Positions 24,843 to 33,622 of a DNA stretch of 64,000 nt are shown here, one piece after another. How positions within the stretch are numbered: position 1 is the stretch's first letter; each line of letters starts with the position of its first letter. This stretch comes from Halanaerobiales bacterium (GTDB lineage: Bacteria; Bacillota; Halanaerobiia; Halanaerobiales; DTU029): contig JARRCS010000008.1 in assembly GCA_029981855.1 (NCBI GenBank), positions 1-64,000 on the forward strand, in the 5' to 3' direction. A model generated the notes under the pieces. It saw only the letters and a program-made list of their open reading frames with translations, was not told the origin of the DNA and did not search any database. The position numbers were made by a program, and so were the translations under genes.

Positions 24843-27425
24843 TTATTCGGCTAAGACCTGATTAATAAATATATCGACAATCTCGGGATCAAACTGGCTC
24901 CCGGCCCCTTTTTCTAATTCTTTTATTGCCTCTTCTTTACTTATTGCTTCTTTATAAGGTCCCCCATTGGTCATAACATCATAGGCATCTACAATGGCAA
25001 TTATCCGGGAAATAAGAGGGATCTTCTCCCCTTTTAATCCCCGGGGGTAACCTGAGCCATCCCACCATTCATGGTGGCTTAAAATCCCTTCGGCAATATT
25101 ACTCAATTCGGGAGAACTATTGGCAATCTGGTACCCTATCTCGGGATGTCTTTTTATCTCTTTCCATTCTTCTGGGGTTAGTGAGCCCTGTTTCTGGATT
25201 ATATTGGGACATATTACCACCTTACCCAGATCATATAATTCTGCAAGTAAATCCAGGTGAGTTAATTCATAATCTGTTAATTTCAAGGCCCTACCTAATT
25301 CTAAAGCTAACTTCTTTACCTGTTGACTGCGTTCTGAACTAATATATGCCGTCTCACTTAATGCTTTTTTTAAAGAAGAAATAATAGCATTATGAGTATT
25401 CTTACTCTCGTTTAACTTATTTTTATACATGCAATCCTCTGCTTTTTTAAATATATCGCGAATATCTTCACCAGGCTCTTTTTGGGTTGCATATCCCAAA
25501 GCAATGCTCGGCTTGATTGGCTCTGCTCTAGACTTCCTGCATGATTCTTTTATCCGCAAACAAATTTCCCTGGCGACTTTTTCATCGGTTTGAGGAAGGA
25601 GGATTACGAATTCATCCCCTCCCCAGCGGGCAACAAGGTCCTCCTGGCGGCAGGAGCTTTTAATTATCCGGGCAACTTTAATTAATAAATTATCACCTTC
25701 TTGATGGCCAAAGACATCATTGGTCAGTTTAAGACCATTAACATCACCTATAATAATACTTAAAGGCAATTGTCTTTCCGTATTATATCGTTTCATTTCT
25801 TCGTTAAAATAAGCTCTATTATATAATCCTGTTAAACTGTCATGAAAAGTTAAATATTTGATCCTTTCTTCTGCTTTTCTTTTTTCAGTAGTATCTTGAC
25901 AAACTATAATGACCTCAGTTACTTCTCCTTTTTCATCTAAAATGGGTTTAATACTATAATTCAACCAAAGTTTTTTGCCCCAATATGAAGTATAAAACTT
26001 TTCTCCTGAAATCGGCCTACCTTTCTTAATTACAAGCTCAAGTTGTTGACTTAACCCAGCTATTTGTAGATTAGACATTTTCAGTAAGTTAAATTGTAGA
26101 GTTTCTTCTTTCCCTGGAGAACCAAGGAGATTAAGCATTTCTTTATTTATATCGATTATATTCCCTTTATTATCAACTTTAACTAAGCCTATCGGACTTT
26201 CTTCGAATAAATTTCTGTATTCATTTTCATTTTGTTTTAATTTCTTTTCCATTTGCTTTCGTTCTGTTATATCCCGGGAAACACCTACTAACTGAACAAC
26301 TTCACCATTAACTATCACCGGAGAAAGATTGGTATGCCAGACTCTTTTTCCGGCCGGAAGCTCTAGCTCTTCTTCATAAGATATTGTCTTTTTTTCTTCT
26401 AAACATCTTCGATAATTAGCTTCAATAATTTTACCCAGTTTTTTACCAACAATTTCTATTGGGCTTTTTCCTTTAATCTTTTCAGTGGTAAATCCGGTCA
26501 ACTTTTCATGAATAGAGTTAAGCCTATGATATTTAAATTCCTGATTTTCTACATTAACCAGAAAGATCGCATCCTGAGTATAGTTAATAATAGTTTCATA
26601 TTCTTGGGCCAGATTTCTTATTTGGTCTTCTATCCGTTTCTTTTCGGTTATATCCTCCGCTGAACAGATAACAAATTCCACCTGGCCGTTATCATCCAGT
26701 TTCGGAGTTTTGATGATAGATAATAAGCGTTTTTCTCCCTTTCCGTTTTTAACCCATTCTTCGGTTTTGATCTGTTTTTTCTTTTTAAAAACTTCTATAT
26801 TTCCTTTAATACAAACAGCAGCTTCTTTTTCACCGCGTATTTCAAAAAGACTTCTGTTTTCCAGTCCTTCTATATTTATATCGAAAAAATCTAAATGAGC
26901 TTTGTTTGCTCTACCATATCTATCTACATCTTTAAGATACCAGATTTGAGTTTGAATATTATTTAATAATAATGCCTGTTCTTCATTAATCTTTTTTAGC
27001 TGACTTTTACTTTGCTTGAGTTTGACTGTAGCTCGAAAAAAAATGATACTTAAAAATACCAGGATTAATAAAAGAATAATGATAAGATGTATTAACAATT
27101 TATTATTCAAATAAAAAGAATAAAAACCAGCCGTTTTTAAAGAAAAGAATCCCCTGGTATTATTAGGGGCAGCTGGTGTTGGTTGGAGGATGTATTTAGG
27201 TTTATCGGTGGGATTATATATTTCAATCCAATCACTGGAATCACCGTCTTTACCCAAAATAGTATCTCCATTAGAATCCATAAATTCGTTAATAAATAAA
27301 GTTACTTGATTATTTTTGTCTTCTGCATCTGTTTTTAAAAGAAAGATTAGGTTTAGTAATATAATCACTAATATAAATCTTGTAAAAAACTTAATTATAA
27401 TATTATTCCGTGTAAAGCTTGTCAT
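24843..27425 (-). CDS. membrane sensor with PAS repeats, GGDEF and degenerate HD-GYP
   Basis: About 860 residues. A signal-anchor (about 15-30) leads to an external segment FINEFMDSNGDTILGKDGDSSDWIEIYN, the start of a lamin-tail domain that is then cut short, followed by a second membrane helix, three PAS domains each closing in a PAC motif plus a fourth PAS-like unit, a GGDEF domain with intact RWGGDEFVILLPQ, and an HD-GYP domain. In the last, HHEWWDGSGYPRGLKGEKIPL is intact but the metal-binding HD pair reads YD (LAELYDLGKV), so phosphodiesterase activity is doubtful. It probably makes c-di-GMP in response to an external and redox or ligand cue. I start at the ATG at 27425, with AGGAGG six bases upstream. 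Confidence 0.87.
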   Translation of the reverse strand: MTSFTRNNIIIKFFTRFILVIILLNLIFLLKTDAEDKNNQVTLFINEFMDSNGDTILGKDGDSSDWIEIYNPTDKPKYILQPTPAAPNNTRGFFSLKTAGFYSFYLNNKLLIHLIIILLLILVFLSIIFFRATVKLKQSKSQLKKINEEQALLLNNIQTQIWYLKDVDRYGRANKAHLDFFDINIEGLENRSLFEIRGEKEAAVCIKGNIEVFKKKKQIKTEEWVKNGKGEKRLLSIIKTPKLDDNGQVEFVICSAEDITEKKRIEDQIRNLAQEYETIINYTQDAIFLVNVENQEFKYHRLNSIHEKLTGFTTEKIKGKSPIEIVGKKLGKIIEANYRRCLEEKKTISYEEELELPAGKRVWHTNLSPVIVNGEVVQLVGVSRDITERKQMEKKLKQNENEYRNLFEESPIGLVKVDNKGNIIDINKEMLNLLGSPGKEETLQFNLLKMSNLQIAGLSQQLELVIKKGRPISGEKFYTSYWGKKLWLNYSIKPILDEKGEVTEVIIVCQDTTEKRKAEERIKYLTFHDSLTGLYNRAYFNEEMKRYNTERQLPLSIIIGDVNGLKLTNDVFGHQEGDNLLIKVARIIKSSCRQEDLVARWGGDEFVILLPQTDEKVAREICLRIKESCRKSRAEPIKPSIALGYATQKEPGEDIRDIFKKAEDCMYKNKLNESKNTHNAIISSLKKALSETAYISSERSQQVKKLALELGRALKLTDYELTHLDLLAELYDLGKVVICPNIIQKQGSLTPEEWKEIKRHPEIGYQIANSSPELSNIAEGILSHHEWWDGSGYPRGLKGEKIPLISRIIAIVDAYDVMTNGGPYKEAISKEEAIKELEKGAGSQFDPEIVDIFINQVLAE

Positions 27426-27884
27426 ACTTTGCCTCCTGCTACCTAACGTTTTCCAAAAATACATCAGGACAAAATACTACATCTATAAAATTCAATAAAA
27501 ATTTATATTTTCCTTCATTTTTTTCCAGCAACACTAAATTAGTGACAATAAAACAAAAAAATATATGTGTAGACTATTCTTCATCATGAAAACTTAAATA
27601 TAAGTAGCCAAATTTCTTCTTGATTCAATCTAAAATTTCAAACTTCTCACTTAATACTTACGTTTCGACCTTTAAATTTTAGATAATTTAATTATTCTAA
27701 TATCCATTTTTAACTAGATTAATAGATTCGTTTGTAGTCTTTGTTATATTACTCCATTTTTTTAATAATGTCAAGTAACAAATGATATTTTTCTGGAAAA
27801 AAGTACATTTTTTTCTTTCTGTGTTACTATAGTGTAGAAAAGTACGGATATAACCGAAAGGATACCACACTATGAGTAATATAA
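27426..27884. other. intergenic, promoter region of the sensor gene
   Basis: No gene seen. A perfect 11-bp inverted repeat, ATCTAAAATTT (27628-27638) and AAATTTTAGAT (27674-27684), is present. On the minus strand TTGACA (complement of 27769-27774) with a weak TAATAT 17 bases on is a possible promoter for the sensor. Confidence 0.4.
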
Positions 27885-29270
27885 TTACAGAAGTTGTTGG
27901 TTCTTTTTTATCTCCTGTTCCTTTTCCACATGCTGGTTCAGCAGGCGAATCTCTTTTATCACCCAGACCGCTGTCACCACTATGGACAGCAGATCAGATA
28001 GTGGAAAAGCGTACCATATTCCAGAAAGTTTAAAATATAAAGGCAGGATCAGTATTGCTGGAATCAGGAAAAGGATCTGTCTGGACATGGATAAAATAAG
28101 AGCTGGTAAAGCTTTACCAATTGACTGGAACAGAGAAGCACCAATGATTTGGAATCCAATAAGCGGGGTAAATATAATGATAATTCGAAGTACAGGAACC
28201 CCTTCCTGAAGTAAATTGGGATCATTATTAAAGAGTCTTAAGATCGGCCCGGTAAAAGTCATTAGCAGTATAAAGCTAAAAGTGGCCATAGCAGTGGAAA
28301 CACCAATGGCCAGCTTTAAAGCATCTTTTACTCGCTTCATATTCTTTGCCCCATAGTTGAAACCAATAATCGGTTGGAGACCCTGTACAATACCAAAGAG
28401 AGGCATGAGAATAAATGTTAAAACCCGGTTAATAACTCCATAAATTGCAATATGGAGATCAGTTCCATAATAGGCAATGGAGTTGTTGAGTACGATGGCC
28501 AAAAGACTTCCTGCTATTGTCCGGGTAAAGGATGATATGCCAATACTGAAAATTTCAGGTAAAAGTTTCAGATCCGGTACAAGGTCTTTGCGGTGAATCT
28601 TTAACAGACTATTCCCGCTTAAAAAGTAAATGATTAGATAGATAAAGGAACAGAACTGAGAGATGACTGTAGCAACAGCAGCTCCTTTGATTCCTAAATT
28701 AAATCCAAAGATAAAGATGGGGTCCAGGATAATATTAAGCCCTGTTCCAATAATCATACTGAACATTGCAGTTTTAGCATTTCCTTCAGAGCGGACCACA
28801 TTATTAGAAGAAACAGTAAAGGAAAAGAATGGACTTCCTATAAGTATAATCGTAAGGTAATCAATGGAATAAGGTAGAATAGTATCTGTTGCTCCAAAAA
28901 GTCGTAACAGTGGGGTTATAAAGATCATTCCAAAGATTGTAAAGATAATACTTAGCACCCCTACTGTGGTAAAAGAGGTTCCGGCTACTCGTTCCGCCTT
29001 CCTATGATCGCCAGCACCTAAACTTCTTGAGATCAGTGATGCTGAACCAATTCCTACAGTCTGTGCAATGGCCATAATTAACATCTGCATCGGAAAGGAG
29101 ATAGAAAGACCGGCAATTGCTAAGGTTCCTGCTCCCCGCCCAATGAAGATGGTATCTACCAGATTGTAGAGTGCATTGAAAATCATTCCGATCATTGCAG
29201 GTGTTGAATATTTAAGCAGAAGCTTACTGATTTTTTCGTGTCCCAATTCATATTTACGGTTGTTGTTCAT
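27885..29270 (-). CDS. MATE-family multidrug/sodium antiporter
   Basis: A 461-residue membrane protein with about 12 hydrophobic segments. The N-terminal LLLKYSTPAMIGMIFNALYNLVDTIFIGRGAGTLAIAGLSISFP and the mid-protein repeat GLQPIIGFNYGAKN are MATE landmarks. It exports cationic drugs or metabolites driven by a Na+ or H+ gradient. Its start overlaps the end of the MarR gene by 17 bases, so the two form a repressor-pump operon controlled from the MarR promoter. Confidence 0.93.
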   Translation of the reverse strand: MNNNRKYELGHEKISKLLLKYSTPAMIGMIFNALYNLVDTIFIGRGAGTLAIAGLSISFPMQMLIMAIAQTVGIGSASLISRSLGAGDHRKAERVAGTSFTTVGVLSIIFTIFGMIFITPLLRLFGATDTILPYSIDYLTIILIGSPFFSFTVSSNNVVRSEGNAKTAMFSMIIGTGLNIILDPIFIFGFNLGIKGAAVATVISQFCSFIYLIIYFLSGNSLLKIHRKDLVPDLKLLPEIFSIGISSFTRTIAGSLLAIVLNNSIAYYGTDLHIAIYGVINRVLTFILMPLFGIVQGLQPIIGFNYGAKNMKRVKDALKLAIGVSTAMATFSFILLMTFTGPILRLFNNDPNLLQEGVPVLRIIIIFTPLIGFQIIGASLFQSIGKALPALILSMSRQILFLIPAILILPLYFKLSGIWYAFPLSDLLSIVVTAVWVIKEIRLLNQHVEKEQEIKKNQQLL

Positions 29271-29724
29271 AAGTATTCTCCTTTAATTTTACTATTTTTT
29301 CATTAAGTTCATATAGTTGACTCAGTGTTTTAGAGAAGAGTTGAATATCTTCTTCAGACAGATGCTCTAATTTTTTTTCAAGGTAGTCATTCATGGCTTT
29401 CTTTAATTTTTCTGCTATCTTAACTCCCTCAGGTGTCAGGAGGATAAAGAATTTTCGGCGATCGATTTTATCTCGTTCTCGTTTCACCAAACCCTTCTCT
29501 TCTAAGTGATCTATCACAGATGTCATGCTGCCTCTTTGTAATTCATTCTTTTTACAGAGACCAGTCATAGTATTTTTTCCATCAAGGTATAAATACATCA
29601 AAACTCTCCGTTGAGTTTTGTTTAAATCTATGCCAAAATCTGTGTTTTTAAAATCGCTTAATAGATTCTGGCTTAATAGATGAAATGTTTTTAGCATCTT
29701 TAACATCAGTTTAAAGTAGTCCAT
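29254..29724 (-). CDS. MarR-family transcriptional repressor
   Basis: About 156 residues with a winged helix: LNKTQRRVLMYLYLDGKNTMTGLCKKNELQRGSMTSVIDHLEEKGLVKRERDKIDRRKFFILLTPEG is the classic recognition helix plus wing. I start at the ATG at 29724, which has GGGGAGTG just upstream; frames beginning further upstream run into the promoter and operator. It should repress itself and the MATE pump, with release by a drug-like ligand. An 8-bp dyad sits just after the predicted transcription start. Confidence 0.9.
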   Translation of the reverse strand: MDYFKLMLKMLKTFHLLSQNLLSDFKNTDFGIDLNKTQRRVLMYLYLDGKNTMTGLCKKNELQRGSMTSVIDHLEEKGLVKRERDKIDRRKFFILLTPEGVKIAEKLKKAMNDYLEKKLEHLSEEDIQLFSKTLSQLYELNEKIVKLKENTYEQQP

Positions 29725-29752
29725 TTTCACTCCCCTTTCAAAGTAATATTTA

Positions 29753-29816
29753 GTTAGAAAAATTATTATTAGATTTCTAACAATCATAGTGTATGCTTTT
29801 CCCCTGATTTTGTCAA
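29753..29816 (-). promoter_or_regulatory. promoter and MarR operator
   Basis: On the minus strand TTGACA (complement of 29811-29816) and TACACT (complement of 29788-29793) are 17 bases apart. Just downstream the perfect inverted repeat GTTAGAAA (29753-29760) and TTTCTAAC (29774-29781) overlaps the expected transcription start, ideal for repression by the adjacent MarR protein. Confidence 0.65.
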
Positions 29817-29839
29817 GTATTTTATAATAAAAAAGAAAA

Positions 29840-30220
29840 AACTGTATTGATAATATACCTGTTAAACCTTTATATGATATGGGGTGTGATCTTATTATTG
29901 TTGTTCATTTAGACAGGACGAATTATATCGATCATTCGCAATTCCCTGATGCTAAGATTCTTGAGATTATACCCCAGGAGGATCAGGGTGGATTTATAAG
30001 AGGTACCCTTAATTTTACACCCGAGAATGCGAAAAGACGGATAGATCAGGGGTATGAAGATGCAAAACGTCTTTTGCAGCCCATTTATGAGATGATAAAT
30101 AAATTTTATGATTTTATCCAGTATATGGAGAAATTGCGCTATGAAGAGCTGAGTTTTCGGAAACTGAAGAGAGAAACGCTTTATAAAAGACTTAATATAA
30201 ATTTTATTTTGGGAGATTAA
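29840..30220 (+). pseudogene. C-terminal remnant of a patatin-like phospholipase
   Basis: The frame reads NCIDNIPVKPLYDMGCD and on through IIVVHLDRTNYIDHSQFP and GGFIRGTLNFTPENAKRRIDQGYEDAK, which is the second half of a patatin-like lipase, including the D-N-(I/V)-P catalytic-aspartate region. The N-terminal half with the GxSxG nucleophile is missing and no ribosome site precedes it. An ATG at 29879 gives a 113-residue frame but it starts inside the domain. A terminator follows. Confidence 0.75.
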
Positions 30221-30242
30221 TATGAGTTATTTTAAGACGCCC

Positions 30243-30268
30243 AAAAAGCCCAGCCGGGCTTTTTCTTT
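30243..30268 (+). terminator. intrinsic terminator
   Basis: AAAAAGCCC and GGGCTTTTT pair around an AGCC loop, followed by CTTTATT. Confidence 0.85.
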
Positions 30269-30357
30269 ATTAACTATTTTAAAGGATTCATAATGATTTT
30301 GTAGAATTATAAAAAGAGCTTATTTGGTCTATTGAACAAAATAAGGGGTGAGTTGAA

Positions 30358-31434
30358 GTGATAACTGCATTGATTATGGCCGGGGGTCAGGGGACGAGGT
30401 TCTGGCCTTTGAGCAGGACCCATAAACCTAAACAGTTTTTGAAATTAACGGATGATCAGAAGACGATGTTACAGTCAACGGTTGAGCGGATTAAGGGTCT
30501 GGTACCTCCGGAGCAGATCTTTATTGCCACAAACGAGAATTACCGTGAGCCCATTCGGGAACAGCTGACAGAAGTACCGGCAGAAAATATTATTATTGAA
30601 CCATTAAAGAGGGATACCGCTCCTTCAATCGGCCTTTCAGCATTATATATTGATCGGACCTATCCCGGTTCTACTATGATAGTCCTGCCGGCAGATCATC
30701 TGATCAAGGATGAAAAGAGGTTTATTAGTACTTTACAGAAGGCCGTCATGGTAGCGGCAACCGGTAAAAATCTGGTGACCCTGGGGATTAAACCGACCCA
30801 TCCGGAAACGGGTTATGGTTATATTCATTATGGAGAGCTCTGCCATACGATTGATGATGAGGAAGTTTACCGGGTAAAGGCCTTTACCGAAAAACCCGAT
30901 ATTGCTACCGCTAGAGAATTTTTAAAGAAAGGAACCTATCTCTGGAACAGCGGGATGTTTATCTGGCAAGTCGAGAGTATTCTGGAAAAGATTAAATTAC
31001 ATATGCCTGACTTATATGGTTCATTAAAGAGAATTGGACAGGCCCTTGGTACGGATCTGGAAAAAAAGGTTATTATGGAGGAATTTAAAGGGCTTGAAGC
31101 GATCTCAATTGATTACGGTATTATGGAAAAGGCTGGAGATATCTATGTTATCCCCGGGGATTTCGGTTGGGATGACCTGGGTAGCTGGCCGGCCCTGGAG
31201 CGGGTGAAAAAGGTTGATGATAACGGTAACGTAATTGTGGGTAAGCACTACGGTATCGATACAAAAGATTCAATCATCCACAGCCCCAATAAGGTGGTAA
31301 CAACCATCGGTTTGAAGGATATTGTGATTGTGGATACGGAGGATGCTATCCTTATCTGTGATAAGAAGAGGGCTCAGGAGGTTAAGGAGATTAGGGCTAT
31401 TCTGGAGGAGAACGGGATGGAGGAGTGTTTGTGA
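30358..31434 (+). CDS. manC: mannose-1-phosphate guanylyltransferase
   Basis: Makes GDP-mannose from mannose 1-phosphate and GTP. A 358-residue single-domain enzyme without the C-terminal isomerase domain of bifunctional ManC. The nucleotide-binding motif ALIMAGGQGTRFWPLSRTHKPKQFL is at residues 3-27; VLPADHLIKD and FTEKPD (sugar-binding) follow, and GDFGWDDLGSW near residue 265 is typical. The start is GTG preceded by AAGGGGTGAG. It stands alone between a terminator and a toxin-antitoxin pair; together with rmlD it serves envelope glycan synthesis. Confidence 0.92.
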   Translation: MITALIMAGGQGTRFWPLSRTHKPKQFLKLTDDQKTMLQSTVERIKGLVPPEQIFIATNENYREPIREQLTEVPAENIIIEPLKRDTAPSIGLSALYIDRTYPGSTMIVLPADHLIKDEKRFISTLQKAVMVAATGKNLVTLGIKPTHPETGYGYIHYGELCHTIDDEEVYRVKAFTEKPDIATAREFLKKGTYLWNSGMFIWQVESILEKIKLHMPDLYGSLKRIGQALGTDLEKKVIMEEFKGLEAISIDYGIMEKAGDIYVIPGDFGWDDLGSWPALERVKKVDDNGNVIVGKHYGIDTKDSIIHSPNKVVTTIGLKDIVIVDTEDAILICDKKRAQEVKEIRAILEENGMEECL

Positions 31435-31563
31435 AAATCTTAGAAACTGGAAGGAGGAATGTTTTTTTTACCAATGAGCTGTCGAACTCAGATCTTAATA
31501 AGAAAGCTTAATAGATAAGTATATTATATTAATAAGTATTGTTTTGTAAAATAAGATTTTAAA

Positions 31564-31592
31564 TTGACATTGGAATAAATAAGTAATATAAT
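31564..31592 (+). promoter_or_regulatory. promoter of the second AbrB-PIN module
   Basis: TTGACA at 31564-31569 and TATAAT at 31587-31592, 17-base spacer. AGTAAGAA at 31596-31603 repeats the half-site of the first AbrB operator. Confidence 0.75.
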
Positions 31593-31627
31593 ATGAGTAA
31601 GAAATATCTGTGCAAGGGGGATAGAAA

Positions 31628-31894
31628 ATGCCTATTGCAAGAATTACAAGTCGAGGCCAGGTCACTATACCCAAAGAAATAAGGGAGGCTATTGGTGCTA
31701 CTGAGGGTAAAGAATTAATTTTTAAAGTTACCGGAGGAAATGAAGCAGTTATTAAAGTTAAAGAAAAACCAAGAGTTGAAGATTTAGCAGCTTCCCTTAA
31801 TCCTAAAAATAAGAAAGGTGATTTAGCTGCATGGCAGAAGGTTGTTGATGAGAGCAAGAAAAGCAAATGGATTAAAGAATTGGGGGCAGAGTAA
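31628..31894 (+). CDS. AbrB/MazE-family antitoxin
   Basis: An 88-residue swapped-hairpin DNA-binding protein; ARITSRGQVTIPKEIREAIGATEG (residues 4-27) is the signature. The longer C-terminal half (VEDLAASLNPKNKKGDLAAW) is the expected toxin-binding tail. It has AAGGGGG seven bases before the ATG, a consensus promoter, and a PIN-toxin gene starting two bases after its stop. Confidence 0.88.
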   Translation: MPIARITSRGQVTIPKEIREAIGATEGKELIFKVTGGNEAVIKVKEKPRVEDLAASLNPKNKKGDLAAWQKVVDESKKSKWIKELGAE

Positions 31895-31895
31895 G

Positions 31896-32303
31896 TTGGC
31901 AGTTATCTATGGCCTTGATACAAATATTATTATTTATTATCTTACCGGCCAACCGGAGGAGAAACATAAAGAATGTTTAAATTTATTGAAAAAGGCTGAA
32001 AAGGGTGAAATAGAACTACTAGTTTTACCCATAAATATCTGGGAATCGGTCTGGGTATTGGAAAAATTCTTTGAAAATCCCAGGGATGAAATAGCCCATA
32101 TTTTATCTCTTTTTTTGGAATTAGATGGTATTAAATGCAGGCAAAAAGAGCTTATTACTGCTGCCTTGAGTTTTTGGCAGGATAATAGTATCGATTTTGC
32201 TGATGCCTATATTATTAAAGCTTATAAAGTTGAGGGGGTCAATAATATTTATTCATATGATCAACATATGCTAAATAAAAAAATGGGATGTATAGAACCA
32301 TAG
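31896..32303 (+). CDS. PIN-domain RNase toxin (VapC-like)
   Basis: A 135-residue PIN protein beginning TTG at 31896, immediately after the antitoxin stop; a longer frame from 31842 overlaps the antitoxin and is unlikely. The metal-binding acidic residues are in YGLDTNIIIYYL, the NIWESVWVLEKFF helix and IDFADAYIIKAY. It lacks the zinc ribbon seen in the PIN toxin at 3666. Expected to cleave RNA when the antitoxin is degraded. Target unknown. Confidence 0.85.
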   Translation: MAVIYGLDTNIIIYYLTGQPEEKHKECLNLLKKAEKGEIELLVLPINIWESVWVLEKFFENPRDEIAHILSLFLELDGIKCRQKELITAALSFWQDNSIDFADAYIIKAYKVEGVNNIYSYDQHMLNKKMGCIEP

Positions 32304-32498
32304 ATTTAAATGGTTTTTGGACTGGAGAAATGGATTTTTGGTGGCTTATCTAAATTATTCCAGGTAGAGAAGATCTCCGGGAGATTTTCAGGATATATTT
32401 TTGATTTAGTATTTGTTATAGTAAAAGTTATAGTAAAAGCAAACATAAGAGAAAATTAAGAAAGCTAAGAAGAATAGATGCTCTGGTAGTTTCAAATA

Positions 32499-32896
32499 AA
32501 AGAAGAAGCGCTTGCTCTGGCTGATGAAATATTGCTCAAAAGCCCCGGTGATTCCCATGCCCTGACGGTTAAGGGAAATGTTTTAACTTTGCAGAGCAGT
32601 GTTTCAAGGAGGATAAGCTGGCATAGTACTGGCCCATTCCGGGTGTTCCCGACCGCATTCCTGATAACTATTTTGATATAGATCTTAATAAAGTCATCCG
32701 GTTAACCTTCAGGAGTAATGGTCAAAATTGGGAGAAGTATCTTAGATGGCTTAATAGACGATACTTCAATACATTTGGCAAATATTATTTACCTTTACTT
32801 AAGATAATTTACCGTTATAATAATAAACAGGCAATCTTCAGGTATTTAAAAAAACCTGATATGTTAACAACCGAGCTTTACCGAGTCTATAAGTAG
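32499..32896 (+). pseudogene. decayed TPR-type gene
   Basis: One frame reads EALALADEILLKSPGDSHAL, then after a shift another reads NFAEQCFKEDKLA, a tetratricopeptide-like unit broken by a frameshift. A stop follows at 32624, and then an open stretch YWPIPGVPDRIPDNYFDIDLNK ... PDMLTTELYRVYK ends at 32896. No single frame covers it and no ribosome site is visible, so it is a relic of unknown function. Confidence 0.55.
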
Positions 32897-32955
32897 CAAG
32901 CTTTCAGTCATTGTTTAATTAATGGGATGAAAGCTTTTAGGGTTAAGGATAAAAT

Positions 32956-33545
32956 TTGAATAAAGAATTTTTTCAAGTCAATAGAAACAGAAGCAAATTC
33001 AAAAAATATGGGAGGGATGTAAAATTAAGATACCGAGAAATAACCCAGAATATTGACGAATCTGATTTTGTTAGTTTCATAAATAACCCGGTTGCTTCAA
33101 TCGATACCCTAATTCCGCTTTTGGATAAGGTAGTTTTTTACAACCAGACGGAACTGGCCTATAATATCTCAAAGGCGGTTTATCCCAAGGTCAAGGATGC
33201 ACCGGGGTTAATACCTGGTTCTGAATATGATTTTGCGGAAGCTATTTACATGTTTAAATGGCAGTCTATTTATGAAAGGCTGAAGGAAAACCAGTCTATT
33301 GAGCGGGAGAGGATTATTTCTTTTTTAGAGGGATACGGTTATGAGATCAGTGATCATTATGATGAGATAATCGATTGTTTAGCTGGCAGCGACCCGATGG
33401 TGTTGAGCAGGCTGAATTTGACAGGGAAGTGGAGCTATTTGCAAGGACCTTCTATAAAAAGGTGGATAAAAAGGAATTCCTTATCAGACAAATGAAGGCC
33501 AACAATTTTGCCAGTAGCATCATCGATGGCACCACTTTTTTTTAA
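32956..33545 (+). pseudogene. uncharacterised gene, probably frameshifted near its 3' end
   Basis: The frame from TTG 32956 to 33495 gives 179 residues with no recognised domain (LIPLLDKVVFYNQTELAYNISKAVYP). After about residue 153 the encoded sequence becomes basic and less protein-like (LSRLNLTGKWSYLQGP), while the neighbouring frame reads on as VEQAEFDREVELFARTFYKK and ends at 33545 with a normal-looking helix. A one- or two-base shift around 33405-33415 would restore a protein of about 196 residues. Either a recent mutation or sequencing error. Function unknown. Confidence 0.5.
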
Positions 33546-33553
33546 AAAAGTTC

Positions 33554-33582
33554 TTGCATTTTTACTGGTGATAAGATATAAT
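33554..33582 (+). promoter_or_regulatory. promoter of the disaccharide phosphorylase operon
   Basis: TTGCAT at 33554-33559 and a perfect TATAAT at 33577-33582, 17-base spacer, with a palindromic operator ten bases on. Confidence 0.7.
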
Positions 33583-33592
33583 GTTCTTAGAT

Positions 33593-33610
33593 AACTTTAA
33601 CGTTAAAGTT
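33593..33610. promoter_or_regulatory. LacI-type operator
   Basis: AACTTTAACGTTAAAGTT is a perfect 18-bp palindrome with the central CG typical of LacI-family operators. It lies just downstream of the -10 box and ends right before the AGGAG of the lacI-type gene, so the repressor should control itself and the operon. Confidence 0.8.
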
Positions 33611-33622
33611 AGGAGTATAACC

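Noticed and set aside
31842-31895. Upstream start for the second PIN toxin
   Set aside because: It overlaps the antitoxin in another frame and adds a non-PIN lead; TTG 31896 places YGLDTN at the usual N-terminal position.
33581-33622. Upstream start for the LacI-type repressor
   Set aside because: The ATG at 33581 overlaps the -10 box and the extension would be encoded by the operator; ATG 33623 has AGGAG at correct spacing.
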